Below are positions 36,000 to 46,832 of a stretch of 64,000 nucleotides of DNA, in pieces. How positions within the stretch are numbered: the first letter of the stretch is position 1; the number at the start of each line of letters is the position of its first letter. The DNA is taken from contig NC_090451.1 in NCBI RefSeq assembly GCF_031143425.1, forward strand, positions 347,828,339 to 347,892,338, written 5' to 3'. The position numbers and the translations under genes were made by a program. This DNA is from Pleurodeles waltl. Taxonomy: Eukaryota > Chordata > Amphibia > Caudata > Salamandridae. The notes under the pieces are model-generated. The model made no database searches. It was not told the origin of the DNA and saw nothing but the letters and a program-made list of their open reading frames with translations.

Positions 36000-36999
36000 T
36001 TTGCTGTTACTGAGGGGGCCCTGGCCCACCCGCTAGAACCGGACCAGAAATGTCTGGATCTTGGGGTTTAGTGGTTGAACTTGATCTCCAACTACAAGGT
36101 GACCCAAGTATACAACCTGACCCTGCCCTATCTGGCACTTGCTTGCCTTGATGGTGAGGCCTGCACTTTTTAGAGCCCAAGGACCTTCCCAAGGTGGATC
36201 AGGTGATCCTGCCAGCAGAGCTAAAGACAGCAATATCATCAAGATATGCTGCACAAAAGTCTTCTAACCCAGCCAGGACTTTATTAACTAACCTTTGGAA
36301 GGTGTAAGGGGCATTATTTAGTCCAAAAGGCATAACAGTTAACTGATAGAGCCCATCAGGAGTGGAGAATTCTGATTTTTCTTTTGCTCCAGGGGTCAGA
36401 CCAATCTGCTGATACCCTGATGTGAGATCAAAAGTACTGAGATATTTGGCTGCCCCTAACCTGTCAATTAGTTCATCAGTCCTAGAAACTGGGTACCTCT
36501 GTTTTGGTCACAGCATTGAGGCACCTACAGCCCAGGCACAAAGTCATTTTTCTCTTTCTACCCCGGGAAAGAGACTTGGTGATTAAGACAACTTGGCTGG
36601 CCCACAGGCTCTCAGAGTGCTCAGTGACTACCAGTTCCAGCCTCTTGCTTACTTCAGCTTTGATGTTGTTTTGACATGATCAGATTGTCTGTAGATTTTG
36701 TTTTTGACAGGTAAGCTGTCCCCAGTGTCCACCTCATGTGTACATCAGGTAATCTGACCAGAGGGTCAAAGAGAAGAGCTCAGCATACGGATGCCAGACT
36801 TGTTTGCAGTCAGTCTGCTGTTGGTCAGTGAGGGTGTCTGTAAAGACCACTCCTTCAACTGAGCCATATTTGGGGTTGCTGGAGAGGAGATCAGGGAGAG
36901 CTTCACTCTCAGCTTCCTGTCCCGCATCAGTGACCACGGGCATGGCCATCTCATCTCTGTCATGATAGGTTTTAAGGTGATTGACATGGATAACCCTTT
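36000..36999 (-). pseudogene. Reverse transcriptase, broken and truncated
   Basis: On the minus strand, sequence matching the IN-RT spacer of the first element (DTLTDQQQTDCK, then AELFSLT) lies at about 36950-36760. It is followed by RT palm sequence across frame breaks. The catalytic YLDD is intact at 36246-36235. The connection block with GLTIKASKCQIG and VVYLGHLV follows at about 36180-36095. The domain ends at QTFLVRF, near 36040, shortly before homology stops. The thumb's end and RNase H are absent. Confidence 0.75.
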
Positions 37000-37990
37000 T
37001 GGGGTTGCCCTTTTCTTTCTAGGTAGGTTAGGGCCGACCACTCTATTTGTCCAGGAGGGTCCTAGGAGACACAGGCTCTAAAATCCACACCTTCTGCCTG
37101 GTTGTAACTTCACCAGTGCAGTTCTTTGGTCATACCAGAGCTTCTGGAGCTCTTCGCTGCCCGCAAGGTTTTTAGATGCTCTTTCCATGTACTCAGCCAT
37201 TCGAGAGCGAAGGCCAAGCACATAGTCCACAATACTCCGATTAGGTTCTCTGAGAGGTCTCTCCCATCCCTCCTTCACAAGACAAAGTGGTCCCCTTACA
37301 GAATTCCCAAACAGAAGTTCAAAGGGGGAAAAACCTACTCCAATCTGTGGCACTTCCCTGTAAGCGAAAAACAGGCATGAAAGTAAGACACCCTATCTCC
37401 TTCTGAGTTTTTCAGGGACTCCACCAATCATACCTTTCAATGTCTTGTTGAATCTTTCAATAAGGCTAATGGTTTGTGGGTGATATGAGGTAGTGAACTT
37501 ATAGGTCACACCACATTCAGACCACGTGTTTCAGGTAGCCAGATTTGAAGTTTGTACCTCTGTTTGACACCATCTCCTTTGGAAAGCCCACTCTAGTAAA
37601 GAAACCAATGAGGGCCCTAGCTACCGCAGAGGCAGTAATAGTCCTCAGTGGAATTGCCTCAGGATACCTGATTGCATCATCCACAAAAAACAGTGTAAAT
37701 CAGTTTTCTGCAGCTGTTGGAGTGTCTAGGGGTCCAACAATGTCAATTCCTACCCTCTCAAAGGGAACCCCAACCAATGGAAGCAGAATTAAGGGGGCCT
37801 TTGTGTGTCCACCTGGCTTGCCACTGACTTTACAGGTGGCACAGGAGTTACAAAACACCTTCACCTTCTGGGATATACTTGGCCAGTAAAAATGGTTAAC
37901 ACTAACCTACTCCACATTTTAGCCTGGTGTAGATGCCCAGCTAGGGGGGTTTCATGGACTAATGTGAGGAGTTATTCCCTAAACTGCTGA
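37000..37990 (-). pseudogene. Integrase, frameshifted, catalytic Asp changed
   Basis: The core region (about 37890-37540) shows GPLDTPTAAENRF- and IRYPEAIPLRT-type motifs in the order seen in the first element. The second catalytic motif reads SNRGTN instead of SDRGTN, with the AAC codon at 37564-37562, so the catalytic aspartate is lost. A frame break follows, and 37353-37078 encodes the C-terminal stretch (GFSPFELLFG and SEELQKLWYDQRTAL). This lies upstream of RT. Confidence 0.75.
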
Positions 37991-38005
37991 GGCACTATCA
38001 CTCTC

Positions 38006-38779
38006 CTATTGGCACCAGGTTTGGGGCACTCTGGTCTCACTGTAAATGAGTTCCTCCTCCTCATAGGTCCTGTGGGAGCCACTGACATCTTCCTTCTCCT
38101 GATCAGCAGTTTGCTGTCTCAGGCCTTCAAGAGTGGGACAGGTCCTCTGCCCCTGGCACAGATCTTCCCTAGAGGGTGCCCCTGGGTCCAAGAGCTCTGT
38201 CATGCAAGGCCCAAGTTCATGAGTCTCAGTTCCCTCTGGGACTGACAGGTCTTCTCCCTGAGGAGAGGGGGCTTGATTGGGTATCTGTTTAGAAGCTGGT
38301 TTCCCAGACTTCTTGCCCTTCCTCACAATAGGTTGGGCCATTATTCCAGACTCCAGCTCTAATTGTTCACCCTGGGCTTTGCACTGTGGTCTTGATTTCA
38401 CACGCACCCATTCAGGTATACCCAGCATAGTTATATGGGTCTTTCTTTTAACCTCAGCCCATGCTAAGGACTCCAGATCATTACCTAGCGGACATTGTAG
38501 AGGGATTTCAGGAGATACCACCACCTTTTTTTGTCCAGTAACCCCTCCCCATTCTAAGGACACCATTGCCATGGGATGTACCTTCACCTGATTATCAGCA
38601 TTGAGGACTGTATATGTCTCACCAGTCAAGTATTGGTCTGAGGACACCTGTTGCTCAATCACCATGGCAACATTGGCACCAATTTCTCTCAGGGCTCCAA
38701 TTCTAACCCCATTGATATGTGGCTTTTGTCTGTATCTCTCCAGGTTCTCGGGCCAGACAGCCAGGGCTGCTACATCCAC
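38006..38779 (-). pseudogene. Protease and linker, active site lost
   Basis: An open frame of 257 residues. Near residue 32 the sequence LREIGANVAM stands where retropepsins have D-T/S-G. Both the aspartate and the threonine are changed (to E and I), so the protease should be inactive. The region downstream (VTGQKKVVVSPEIP) aligns with the first element. Then follow a basic and proline-rich linker and the start of the integrase part. The frame stayed open although the active site decayed. Confidence 0.75.
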
Positions 38780-38889
38780 CTCACACTCTGAAGCTCAGTG
38801 GGTTCACTGATATGGTCAGGACCTACCTGGAATCCCATCTGGAGACTTACCACAGCATTTACTGAAGGTGCACTATAGGCATTCTTTTT

Positions 38890-40093
38890 GTGGGGACAGG
38901 TAGGGTCTCCAGCTTGGTGTCCAAGAGTATTGCAGCCATGACACCAAGCTTTTTTGGAATCACAGTTTTTACCTTTTTACCCACCTTTGGATTGGGAAGA
39001 GACTATGGGCCCACCCTACTGAGAAGATTTTTGGGGGCCTTTGGAAGACTCTTTGTTTTTATCCTTTGTTTGGTCACCATCTTTCCCTTGGGAGGGTTTT
39101 TTGGCCTCTTTCTTATGGTCACTCCCCGCCAGTGGTAGTTTTGATCACCCTTGTTTTGACCCAGTGGTCTGCCTTCTTCCCCAACTGTTGAGGACAAAGT
39201 GGACCTAGGTCTACCAAGTACTGATGTAACTTCTCTTGACCATAATTACTCAACAGATGCCCTTTTATAATTAAATCATAACGCCTCCTCATAATCATGC
39301 ACAGTGTTACCTTTTAGCTAGCCACGTTGTGTTTTCACAGAAAAGTCTACAAATTCTCCAAATGTCAAACTCTGGGTTTTCCGAGTCTCTCTGAACCTGA
39401 TCCTGTATTCCTCAGTGGGAAGTTCAAAGCCCTCAATCAGGGTATCCTTCATTAGGTTATAAGACTCTGCATCTGCCTCATTCAATGTCAGGAGTCTATC
39501 CCTGCATTTGCCAGAGAATAGTTCCCAAAGAACAGAGCCCCAATGCTTCTGGCTGATCTTCCTGGCTCTACAGTCTCTCTCCAAGGCTGTGAATCATTTG
39601 GTGAAATCATCAGCTTCTGAGTATATTGGGACAATCCCTTTGGGGATTTTAGGGACACAAGTTTCCTCCCTAGTCATGAGTATGCTGCCACCAGAGGTGG
39701 GTCTTAGGCCCATCGAGGCTCTTTCTTTGTCTGTAGCTAAGAGTTTAGCATCTAAGGCTAATCTCTTGCCTAGTTTCTGGAGATCTGCATCTTCAGTATC
39801 TAAATCTTCTGAAACATTACTGGAAGTGTACTCAGTGGAGGTATTGTCTTAGGAGTAGAGATGGAGTCATCTTCGACTTCCTCCATCTTTGCATTTACCT
39901 CCTTTTCCCCAGGAGGGGGATTTCTTCTTGCCAAGGCCTTATCATTCTCTGCCAGCAACTGCTGCAGATGGGCTTTTGTGGATTTAGGCCCTGTGGCAAG
40001 ATTCCATCCTTTGCACAGCTCCTTCAATTGGGGTACTTTAAGGTGCTAATAGCATGCCAGGTTGAATTCCTGGGAAGGCCCTTGCTCAGACAT
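38890..40093 (-). pseudogene. gag with zinc knuckle, frameshifted
   Basis: The probable start is ATG at 40093-40091. The first open stretch (40027-39800) is rich in basic and acidic residues, with AHLQQLLAEND. The capsid-like stretch (39584-39318) includes LPTEEYRIRFRETRK, the counterpart of 4380-4425 in the first element. A zinc knuckle CHGCNTLGHQAGDPTC (about 38955-38905) keeps all four metal ligands. Frame breaks separate these pieces. Confidence 0.7.
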
Positions 40094-40298
40094 GGTGGTT
40101 AAAGTAGCTGGGAACTTTTTTAAGGACTTACAAAACAAATTGCTAAGTATTTTTCTAAAGGACTTAACATACTTTACTATTTTAAGTTCTGAAGAGTTTT
40201 GCAAAACCGACTAAACCAAGGTCAAGGCCTAGGTTAGAAAAAAAGTTGAAAATTGGAAAAAATACTTAACCCAGTGGTACAGTAGAAGTCAAGTCTTG

Positions 40299-40321
40299 TA
40301 TCCCAACCACAGCACCACTAA
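40299..40321 (-). promoter_or_regulatory. Candidate primer-binding site
   Basis: It directly follows the LTR end on the minus strand. It reads GTGGTGC, then TGTGGTTGGGATA, and is nearly the same as the box after the first element's LTR (3258-3281). Confidence 0.5.
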
Positions 40322-42447
40322 TGTAGGAAGCTGGCCCTTTTTGTGTTATGAAAATATGGTGTAAAGGGTCCAGGGGTTCCTCAGTGAGAGGACAGGGCTT
40401 GCTATACGATTCCCAGGTGCTCTATTTAGGGGTAGTGTGGTCGAGCAGCCTTAGGCTTAACACAGAAGAGTGCAAGATATCTACAAATACACACAATAGT
40501 GAATAGATGAGACACATGACTCAAGAAGGAGATCCATACCAATTTATAAAAATAGCAAGTATCTTTATATATGTTTACACATCAGAGAAAAATTGTTCAA
40601 GTAAGTACATTTTTAAATAAGAATTCTTTTCACTTTAATGAGTAGACATACTTCAATTTTTGAGTTCTGCAATGTTATCCCATGGGAGGAAAAACAAGTA
40701 CTTCAAGCAGGTAGAGTACAACGACTTACAAGACCAATCTCCTGGGGTTGAGGTGACTAGTGGGCAAGGTTTAAGGCAGCACTCACAGTACACCCTCTGG
40801 AGCACAGGGCAGCCAGGTGCTGAGTGCAAAGCAGAGTTTGGTGACCAATGCATTCTTACGGTCAAGGAGGCCAGCAGAGCTCAGGCCTCATGATGCTCGG
40901 GCACAGGTAGGCACCTTTGATCCTCTTCTCCATGGCTCTGGGGCAATGGTTGCAGAGATGTCCTTAGGTGGTGTTTTTTTTTTTTTTACTGGAGCAGTCG
41001 CGGTAGAGTGGGGCTGTAAGCAGAGGCTACAGGCATCATTGAGGAGTCCAGGAGGGATGAAACCACTATGGACTTGGACTCTGGAAAGCTGGGGAACTTT
41101 GTTGGCACCAGTTTTCCACTTTAACTCAGGTAGGAGAACGACGGGTGCAGTGGTGACTTCAGGTGTCGGCTTTTGGTGATTCCAGAGGTACCAGCGTCCC
41201 TTCTTTTGGAGTTTGCTGGAGAACAGATCCAATGTTCACAGGAGGTCTTGAGTCTTTGTCGAAGGCAGGCAGTCCTTCCAGGTTTATGGAGTCACAGCTG
41301 TGGGATGGGTTGCCTTTGGTGTAGATTTCAATGAGGGCTGCAGACAGGCCGGCAGGGTTGGTATCAGGTCAGCTGCTTCCTTTCTATGATTCTGCTTTTG
41401 CAGCTCCTCTGTGTTCTTGGTCTTCTTCGGTCATCAGGATCTACTTCTCTGGTGCCAGGTGAATACTCCCTTAAGTACTGAATTTATAGGTTTTAGGGGT
41501 GTGTAGGGTAGTAGCCAATGAGCTACTGACCCTTGGGGTTACTACGCCCCCAAAATGACCACTTCCTGTGGGAAGTGGGCATAACCCTGTCCCAGAATTT
41601 CTAAGTATGCCATCACCAAGATGGCTACTTCTCAAAAATTGTGTTCACTCTGCAGTAGCCCACCTCAGGGATGGTACTAGCCTAGGGGTGTCACGTCTAC
41701 CTGACTAGCTAATTTTCCCACTTGTCCAGGTGCCAAATGTGCTCTGGACAGGGGGATGGTTTCTTCTTATGTGAGGGGAGCCAGATTCACATTTTAAAAG
41801 TGGCAGCCCTTTGAGGCTTGCCGCCTTTAGAAGGCTAATCAGCAGGTCACCCTGTGAGAGTGGGTGTTACACCCTCTTCCCGGACAAGCTTTTGATCTGG
41901 GCCTCCTGAGAGACGAAGGACCTCACCCTAGGGGTCCAGATTGGTGTCTCGGGTGGTAGGCTGGCAGAAACTGATCAGCGAGCACATCAGATGCTGGTAA
42001 GGATTCAGGGGATACCTCTAAGGTGCCCTCTCAGTGCATGTATTGGTAAATCCAACACTGTCATCAGTGTGGGCTCACCAATACGAGATGTTTGATCTCA
42101 AACATCCCTATCTTCAGTGAATCCATCATGTAGTTGGGGAACTCATACTGACCAATGTCCAGCACATGCATTTAAAATGGCTTCCATGGTCACTTACTAT
42201 GTCCAAGAATTTACAAAGACATAGCAGGGGCATGTCTGCTCATGCAGATATATCCTCACGTGGTATATAGTGCACCCTGCCTTAAGGCTGTAAGGCCTGC
42301 CAGAAGGGGGTGACTTACATATATTGCATACCGTGTTAATGGGCATGGCACACAGCCTATGTGCAATGTTGTATTTTCACTTTGGTCTGCACAAAGACAT
42401 GCAGCTTGCAATCGCAGCCTGTCATGTACTTTGTGAGGGGTCCCTTA
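40322..42447 (-). repeat. LTR of the minus-strand element
   Basis: On the minus strand it ends GGCCAGCTTCCTACA, the same terminal 15 bases as the LTR at 453-3257, although the rest is mostly unlike. It carries the paired hairpins seen in the other LTRs, at 42106-42087 (8-bp stem, 4-base loop) and 42084-42040. The 5' end of the LTR is not visible. Homology is lost at a simple-sequence tract at 42448. An A/T run of eleven or more lies near 40975-40987. Confidence 0.7.
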
Positions 42448-42530
42448 TATATATACACACACACACACACACATATACATTTATTATATACATATATATG
42501 TATATATACACACACATACATACACCCAAT
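42448..42530. repeat. (TA)n and (CA)n microsatellite
   Basis: TATATA, CACACA and mixed TATACA units. It separates the truncated LTR from the next repeat block. Confidence 0.85.
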
Positions 42531-42559
42531 TTGGTTGTCTCTGTTCCATGGGACAAGCA

Positions 42560-43165
42560 CTGTTGCGTAGTACAGAGTGATCTGATTGGCTGGTCCTTAT
42601 GGGATGTTCCCACAGGTCCCAACTGGGTCAAAAAAAAAAAAAAAAAAGTTAAGCTTGCCACTCTCAGGGTACTCTCATGGGTCACCAGCGAGGTCCCACA
42701 GAGTCCTGTGTGATTGAGCGCTGACCCCGGTGTACTCTATTGCCCTACCTCACACCTTGTGTCGCAAAGGGTTGACTGCCCATCGGGAGTTGGGCGCAGG
42801 GTCTGGCCAGCATCATGTCATCAATGATGTCACTTAATATGTCATTAGTGATGTAATATATTAGGTCAGGAGCGCACTGCAGGGGTGCAGGAAATAGTTA
42901 GCTCAGTAAACTGTAAATGATGAAGTTCAGTGTGTTTTTGTTTCAAATATTAGTTCTTATATCATGAAAAAGCCTAACTGTAACATCACTTTAATCTTTG
43001 TTTTTTTTCAGTGAATTTCTAGGTATTTGCTAATATAAATTAAATGTAACTATATTGTTTCTTTAACCTTTGTTGTTTTCAGTGAAATTCTAAGGTATTT
43101 CTTTAATGTAAAGTAAAAATTATGCCAGATCTAAGTATAGTGACATTTTAACCTTTGTTTTTCAG
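42560..43165. repeat. Fragments of the foldback/hairpin repeat families
   Basis: An A-run (42631-42647) is followed by ATGATGTCACTTAATATGTC- and AACATCACTTTAATCTTTG-type phrases and three successive copies of TTTCAGTGAA or TTTTCAG endings. These match the family at 11980-12385 and 15221-15430. They lie directly left of the DIRS element. Confidence 0.45.
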
Positions 43166-43214
43166 AAAATAAGTATGTATCAACATATTTGCAATTCATT
43201 GCAGGGTACATTGT

Positions 43215-43317
43215 CATTACTTCCCGTCCCTCCCTCGCCTTCCTGTTAACCAATGAGGTTTCCTGCCTCCCTCTAGATCCTCCCTTCCCCTTTCAAACCC
43301 CCCCACCCCCACCACCT
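43215..43317 (+). repeat. DIRS left inverted terminal repeat
   Basis: It begins CATTACTTCCCGTCCC and continues pyrimidine-rich through CCTTTCAAACC. Its complement forms the right end (48104-48190), with small differences including CCGTCCCTCC against TCCTACTCC near the tip. Confidence 0.85.
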
Positions 43318-43747
43318 CCTGTTTGTTTTGTCTAGCCCACGCTAGACTTACCTTGCTCTTTTCCTCCACGGCAGGGCCTGGGGGGTGTCGATTCCTGCAC
43401 TCCTCGGGGCGCGGGGCTCCTGGAGGAGTGCTCTGGCCGGTCGCGTCTTGTACGAGCAGGCGGGGCTGCTTGTGAGACGCGTCCTGAGAGTTGGCTGATG
43501 AGGTCAGCCAGCTCTTTGCGGCTGGGGCGTCCATTTCCGGTTCCTCGGGCCGCAGAGCCGCGCGGAGGTGCCGGTTGGCGTTTTTGGGCTTCAGGACTGG
43601 TAGGACGGGCGTTCTGCCCGCATTTTTAACTAAAAATCTTTATTTGTGTTATTTTTTGATTGGTTAAAGAATTTTTGGTGGGAGGTCCTGTATCCTGTAT
43701 ATTTGGTGGTTGGTGTCAGTGAGCTGGTAGTACTGTTTGAGTTTACC

Positions 43748-44943
43748 ATGCCGAAGGTTCCTGCAAAACGACGCAGGATTGTTTCTTCTTCCTCCTCAGG
43801 GGAGGAGGGTACTGCTGCCATGTCAACCCCTGGGGGTCACCAGGTTCCGGGTGGTGGTGCTGCGCCACTCATGTCCAGGGATGAGGTGCAGGACATGATA
43901 GAGGTGGCTGTTTCTAGGGCTCTCCAGGCAGGAATGGCCAGGCCTACTCGGTCTAAAGCAGCTCATCCACCTACTACTGCGAAAAGGTCCTCTTCAGATG
44001 ATGAGGAGGGGGAGGCTCCATCTACTTCCTCTGGGGGGAAATATGTCTCCAGGGAAGAGATGTGGGAGGTGATGTCACATGTACGGACAATTTAGGTTTT
44101 CCAGTGTTTCAGCCTACGAGCTCTGACTCCCACTTGTTCCCTCAGTATCAGACGCCTTCTAAATTTGCCATGCCTTTTCAGGGACCTGTGAAGGATATGG
44201 TGTTTCGGGAATGGAAGGATGTGGATAAAGCTCAAGTTCCACGATTCCTTCAGAAACTTTATTTGCTGGAAGGAGAGGATGTACTGCCTCCTTCTGTTCG
44301 CCTGGATTCGATTTTGGCAACCCTGATTGGCAAGACGGCAGTCAATCCGGAGGATTGTGTGTCTACTGATGCCACGGACCGTAAGGTGGATTCTGGTCTC
44401 AAGAGGGCTTTTACGGCTGAGAATCTGGCCCTTAGAGCAGGTATATATTCTGCTTATGCGGCCCAGTCGTTGGTACAGGACTTTGATAAACTGGCAGTTG
44501 CTGTTCAGGAAGGTGCGGAGTGCTCCGAACTTCTGGCTGGTATGGAGCAGCAGGCTAGGTTGCTGGCGGACGTATCATCGGATGTGGTCCGTACTTCGGC
44601 TCTGGCATCTGGGGCTTTGATTGGGGCCCGTAGGTCCCTCTGGTTGCGATCATGGAAGGCGGATCCTCGGGAGAAGTCTGCTCTCCTAAGACTGCCCTTT
44701 GAGGGTCGTAGCTTGTTTGGGGATCAATTGCCTTCAATGCTTTCCAAGGCGTTTAAGGAAAGGAAGCATGCCTTTCCTTATAAAGGGAGATGTGCTTTGG
44801 GCAAAGGGTGGAAGAAGCATTCCCGTTCTTCCCCCAAGTCCGATGCAAAATCTTTTTCTTTCAGGAAACGTCGTTTTCAGCCCCGGTTTTCTCCTAAGAA
44901 AGCTGCTCCTTTGAACCGGGGTGGGTTCAAGAAGGGGTCCTGA
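43748..44943 (+). pseudogene. DIRS gag-like ORF with one frameshift
   Basis: ATG 43748 opens a lysine/arginine-rich start (MPKVPAKRRR), then a serine- and acid-rich region, up to a stop at 44093-44095. Near 44085 the reading shifts to the next frame, which stays open to TGA 44941-44943 and contains a helical central region and a strongly basic tail (about residues 240-293 of that segment). The order and composition fit the Gag-like ORF1 of vertebrate DIRS elements, probably nucleic-acid binding. The longer frame starting at 43646 adds 34 hydrophobic residues. I prefer 43748 because the composition changes there. Confidence 0.7.
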
Positions 44944-46789
44944 CAATCACTATGGGCCTGGCTTCGGACAGGTTGGGGGAAGGCTGAGGCACTTTCTTTC
45001 TGCTTGGCAGGAGAGTGTCAGCGATCATTGGGTGCTGGACATTGTGGCCAATGGTTACGTCATAGATTTCGGTGTGGTGCCTCCAGATTCAGGGGTGCGT
45101 CCCACTCCTCTGCCTGCGGTTGGGGCACGGAGAGAGGCGTTGTTGGACGGTGTCCGGGACTTACTTGTCAAAGGGGCCATTTCTCGAGTTCCTCTAGAAG
45201 AAAGGGGTCGGGGCACTTATTCTGCCTTGTTTCTAGTTCAGAAGGGGTCAGGGGGTTTTCGGCCTGTTCTCAATCTGAAAGGAGTGAATGCTTGGATCAG
45301 GACGGTGCATTTCCGCATGCTGTCAATTCAGACTATTTTTCCGATGGTCAGTCAGTGGGATTTTCTGGTGTCACTGGATCTGCAGGATGCATACCTACAT
45401 GTGCCTGTGGCAAAGACTTCTCAGCGGTTCCTACGGTTTGCGGTGGGCCTGGAACATTATCAGTTTTGTGTACTGCCTTTCGGCCTCAAGTCTTCTCCCC
45501 GGATTTTCACAAAGGTGCTGGCCCCCCTGGTGGCGTTGCTATATTCAGAAGGGATATTTATTCATCCTTATCTAGACGACATCCTAATACATGCACCCTC
45601 AGAGGGCCTGTTGCGGAGGCAGGTAGCCCGGGTTCTGGTGGTCCTGCAAGACCACGGGTTTTTGATCAACTGGGGGAAGTCAGATTTGGTCCCTTCCCAA
45701 GACCTGGTTTTTCTAGGGGCTCGGTTTCGGACTCTTCCCGGTTTGGTGACGGTGTCAGAAAAGAGGTTAGGTGTACTCCAGTCCCTGGTGAGGGAGGTAG
45801 TGTCGCAGTCGGCTCCCCGTGCGCTTCTATGGTTACGTCTGCAAGGTCATTTGGCGTCCGTGATATTTCTGGTTCCTTGGGCGCGGTTCCATCTTCTTTG
45901 CTTAATGAACTGGTTCCTGAGAAGGTGGGTGCCAGGGTCTGGTTCTCTGATGACCCGTATTCTGGGGTCAGAGTTGATTCGCAGGGAGTTGGGATGGTGG
46001 TTGGGGTCCAATCATCTTCGGGTAGGGGTATCTTTGTCACTTTTGAGCCCAGTGGTGGTAACAACGGATGCCAGCCTCTCAGGTTGGGGTGCTTGGATGG
46101 GGACGGCACAGATTCTGGGATTTTGGTCCCCGCTGGAGGCCAATCGGTCGTCGAATTGGCGCGAGTTGAAGGCAGTGTTGTTGGCTCTAATTCATTTCCA
46201 GGTGTCACTGAAGGGAGTTGCGGTTCTTATTCGGACAGACAACTTGGTGGCCAAGACTTATGTCAACCTACAGGGGAGGACCAGGTCAAGGGCTTTGTTC
46301 AGTCTGGCCAGGAAGATTTTTGTGTGGGCTCAGGTATGGGTTCCTTCTCTCCGGGCTACCTACATTCGGGGAGTGGTCAATGTTCGGGCGGATCTGCTAA
46401 GCAGGGTGATTCCTTCCTCAAAACTTTTCTCCCTCCGGAGGTCGTTGTTTCTTCATCTTGTTCGTCTCTGGGGTCTTCCGGTGTTGGATGTGTTTGCGTC
46501 CCCGGAGAATGCGAAACTCAGTCGCTTCTGCTCCCGGTTTCGGTGTCCTCAGGCTTGGGAGGTGGACGGGATGTTGTGTTCTTGGCCTCAGGGCCTTTTG
46601 TACGCTTTCCCGCCGTTTCAGCTGAACCGGTCCTTTCTGTTGAGAGTGCGGCATCTGGGAGCCAGGGTTATCTTGGTTGCGCCCCATTGGCCGAGGGCAA
46701 ATTGGTTTCCATTGTTGCAGCTGATGGCATCCGGTCGGATGTGGCCTCTTCCTCTTTGTCCGTCTCCCCTGGAGTTTCCTTGCCTCTAG
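44921..46789 (+). CDS. DIRS reverse transcriptase-RNase H-methylase-like ORF
   Basis: An intact 622-codon frame that overlaps the end of gag by 23 bases in another frame. RT: block A with D153 (SLDLQDAYLH) and block C YLDD at 217-220. RNase H: D383 (TTDAS), E415 (NWREL), D440 (RTDN) and D491 (RADLLSR), so all four acidic residues are present. Residues about 520-600 (LDVFASPEN, then YAFPPF, then APHWPRANW) are the region often described as Dam-methylase-like in DIRS elements. The NPPY-type motif is only loosely matched. The product would copy the element RNA. It is the best preserved gene in the window. Confidence 0.85.
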   Translation: MGSRRGPDNHYGPGFGQVGGRLRHFLSAWQESVSDHWVLDIVANGYVIDFGVVPPDSGVRPTPLPAVGARREALLDGVRDLLVKGAISRVPLEERGRGTYSALFLVQKGSGGFRPVLNLKGVNAWIRTVHFRMLSIQTIFPMVSQWDFLVSLDLQDAYLHVPVAKTSQRFLRFAVGLEHYQFCVLPFGLKSSPRIFTKVLAPLVALLYSEGIFIHPYLDDILIHAPSEGLLRRQVARVLVVLQDHGFLINWGKSDLVPSQDLVFLGARFRTLPGLVTVSEKRLGVLQSLVREVVSQSAPRALLWLRLQGHLASVIFLVPWARFHLLCLMNWFLRRWVPGSGSLMTRILGSELIRRELGWWLGSNHLRVGVSLSLLSPVVVTTDASLSGWGAWMGTAQILGFWSPLEANRSSNWRELKAVLLALIHFQVSLKGVAVLIRTDNLVAKTYVNLQGRTRSRALFSLARKIFVWAQVWVPSLRATYIRGVVNVRADLLSRVIPSSKLFSLRRSLFLHLVRLWGLPVLDVFASPENAKLSRFCSRFRCPQAWEVDGMLCSWPQGLLYAFPPFQLNRSFLLRVRHLGARVILVAPHWPRANWFPLLQLMASGRMWPLPLCPSPLEFPCL

Positions 46790-46832
46790 AAGGGGTCGTT
46801 GAGGAGGTTACACTTGACGGCCTGAAAGTTGA

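Larger units (their letters stand above)
35995..42447 (-). mobile_element. Second Gmr1-like retrotransposon, 3'-truncated
   Basis: Read on the minus strand, this is one LTR (42447 to 40322), a primer-site-like box, gag, protease, integrase and then reverse transcriptase, ending abruptly at about 35995. The pol order again places integrase before RT. Its LTR and proteins differ clearly from those of the element at 453-9027, so it is another subfamily. RNase H and the second LTR are missing. Key protease and integrase residues are mutated. Confidence 0.85.
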
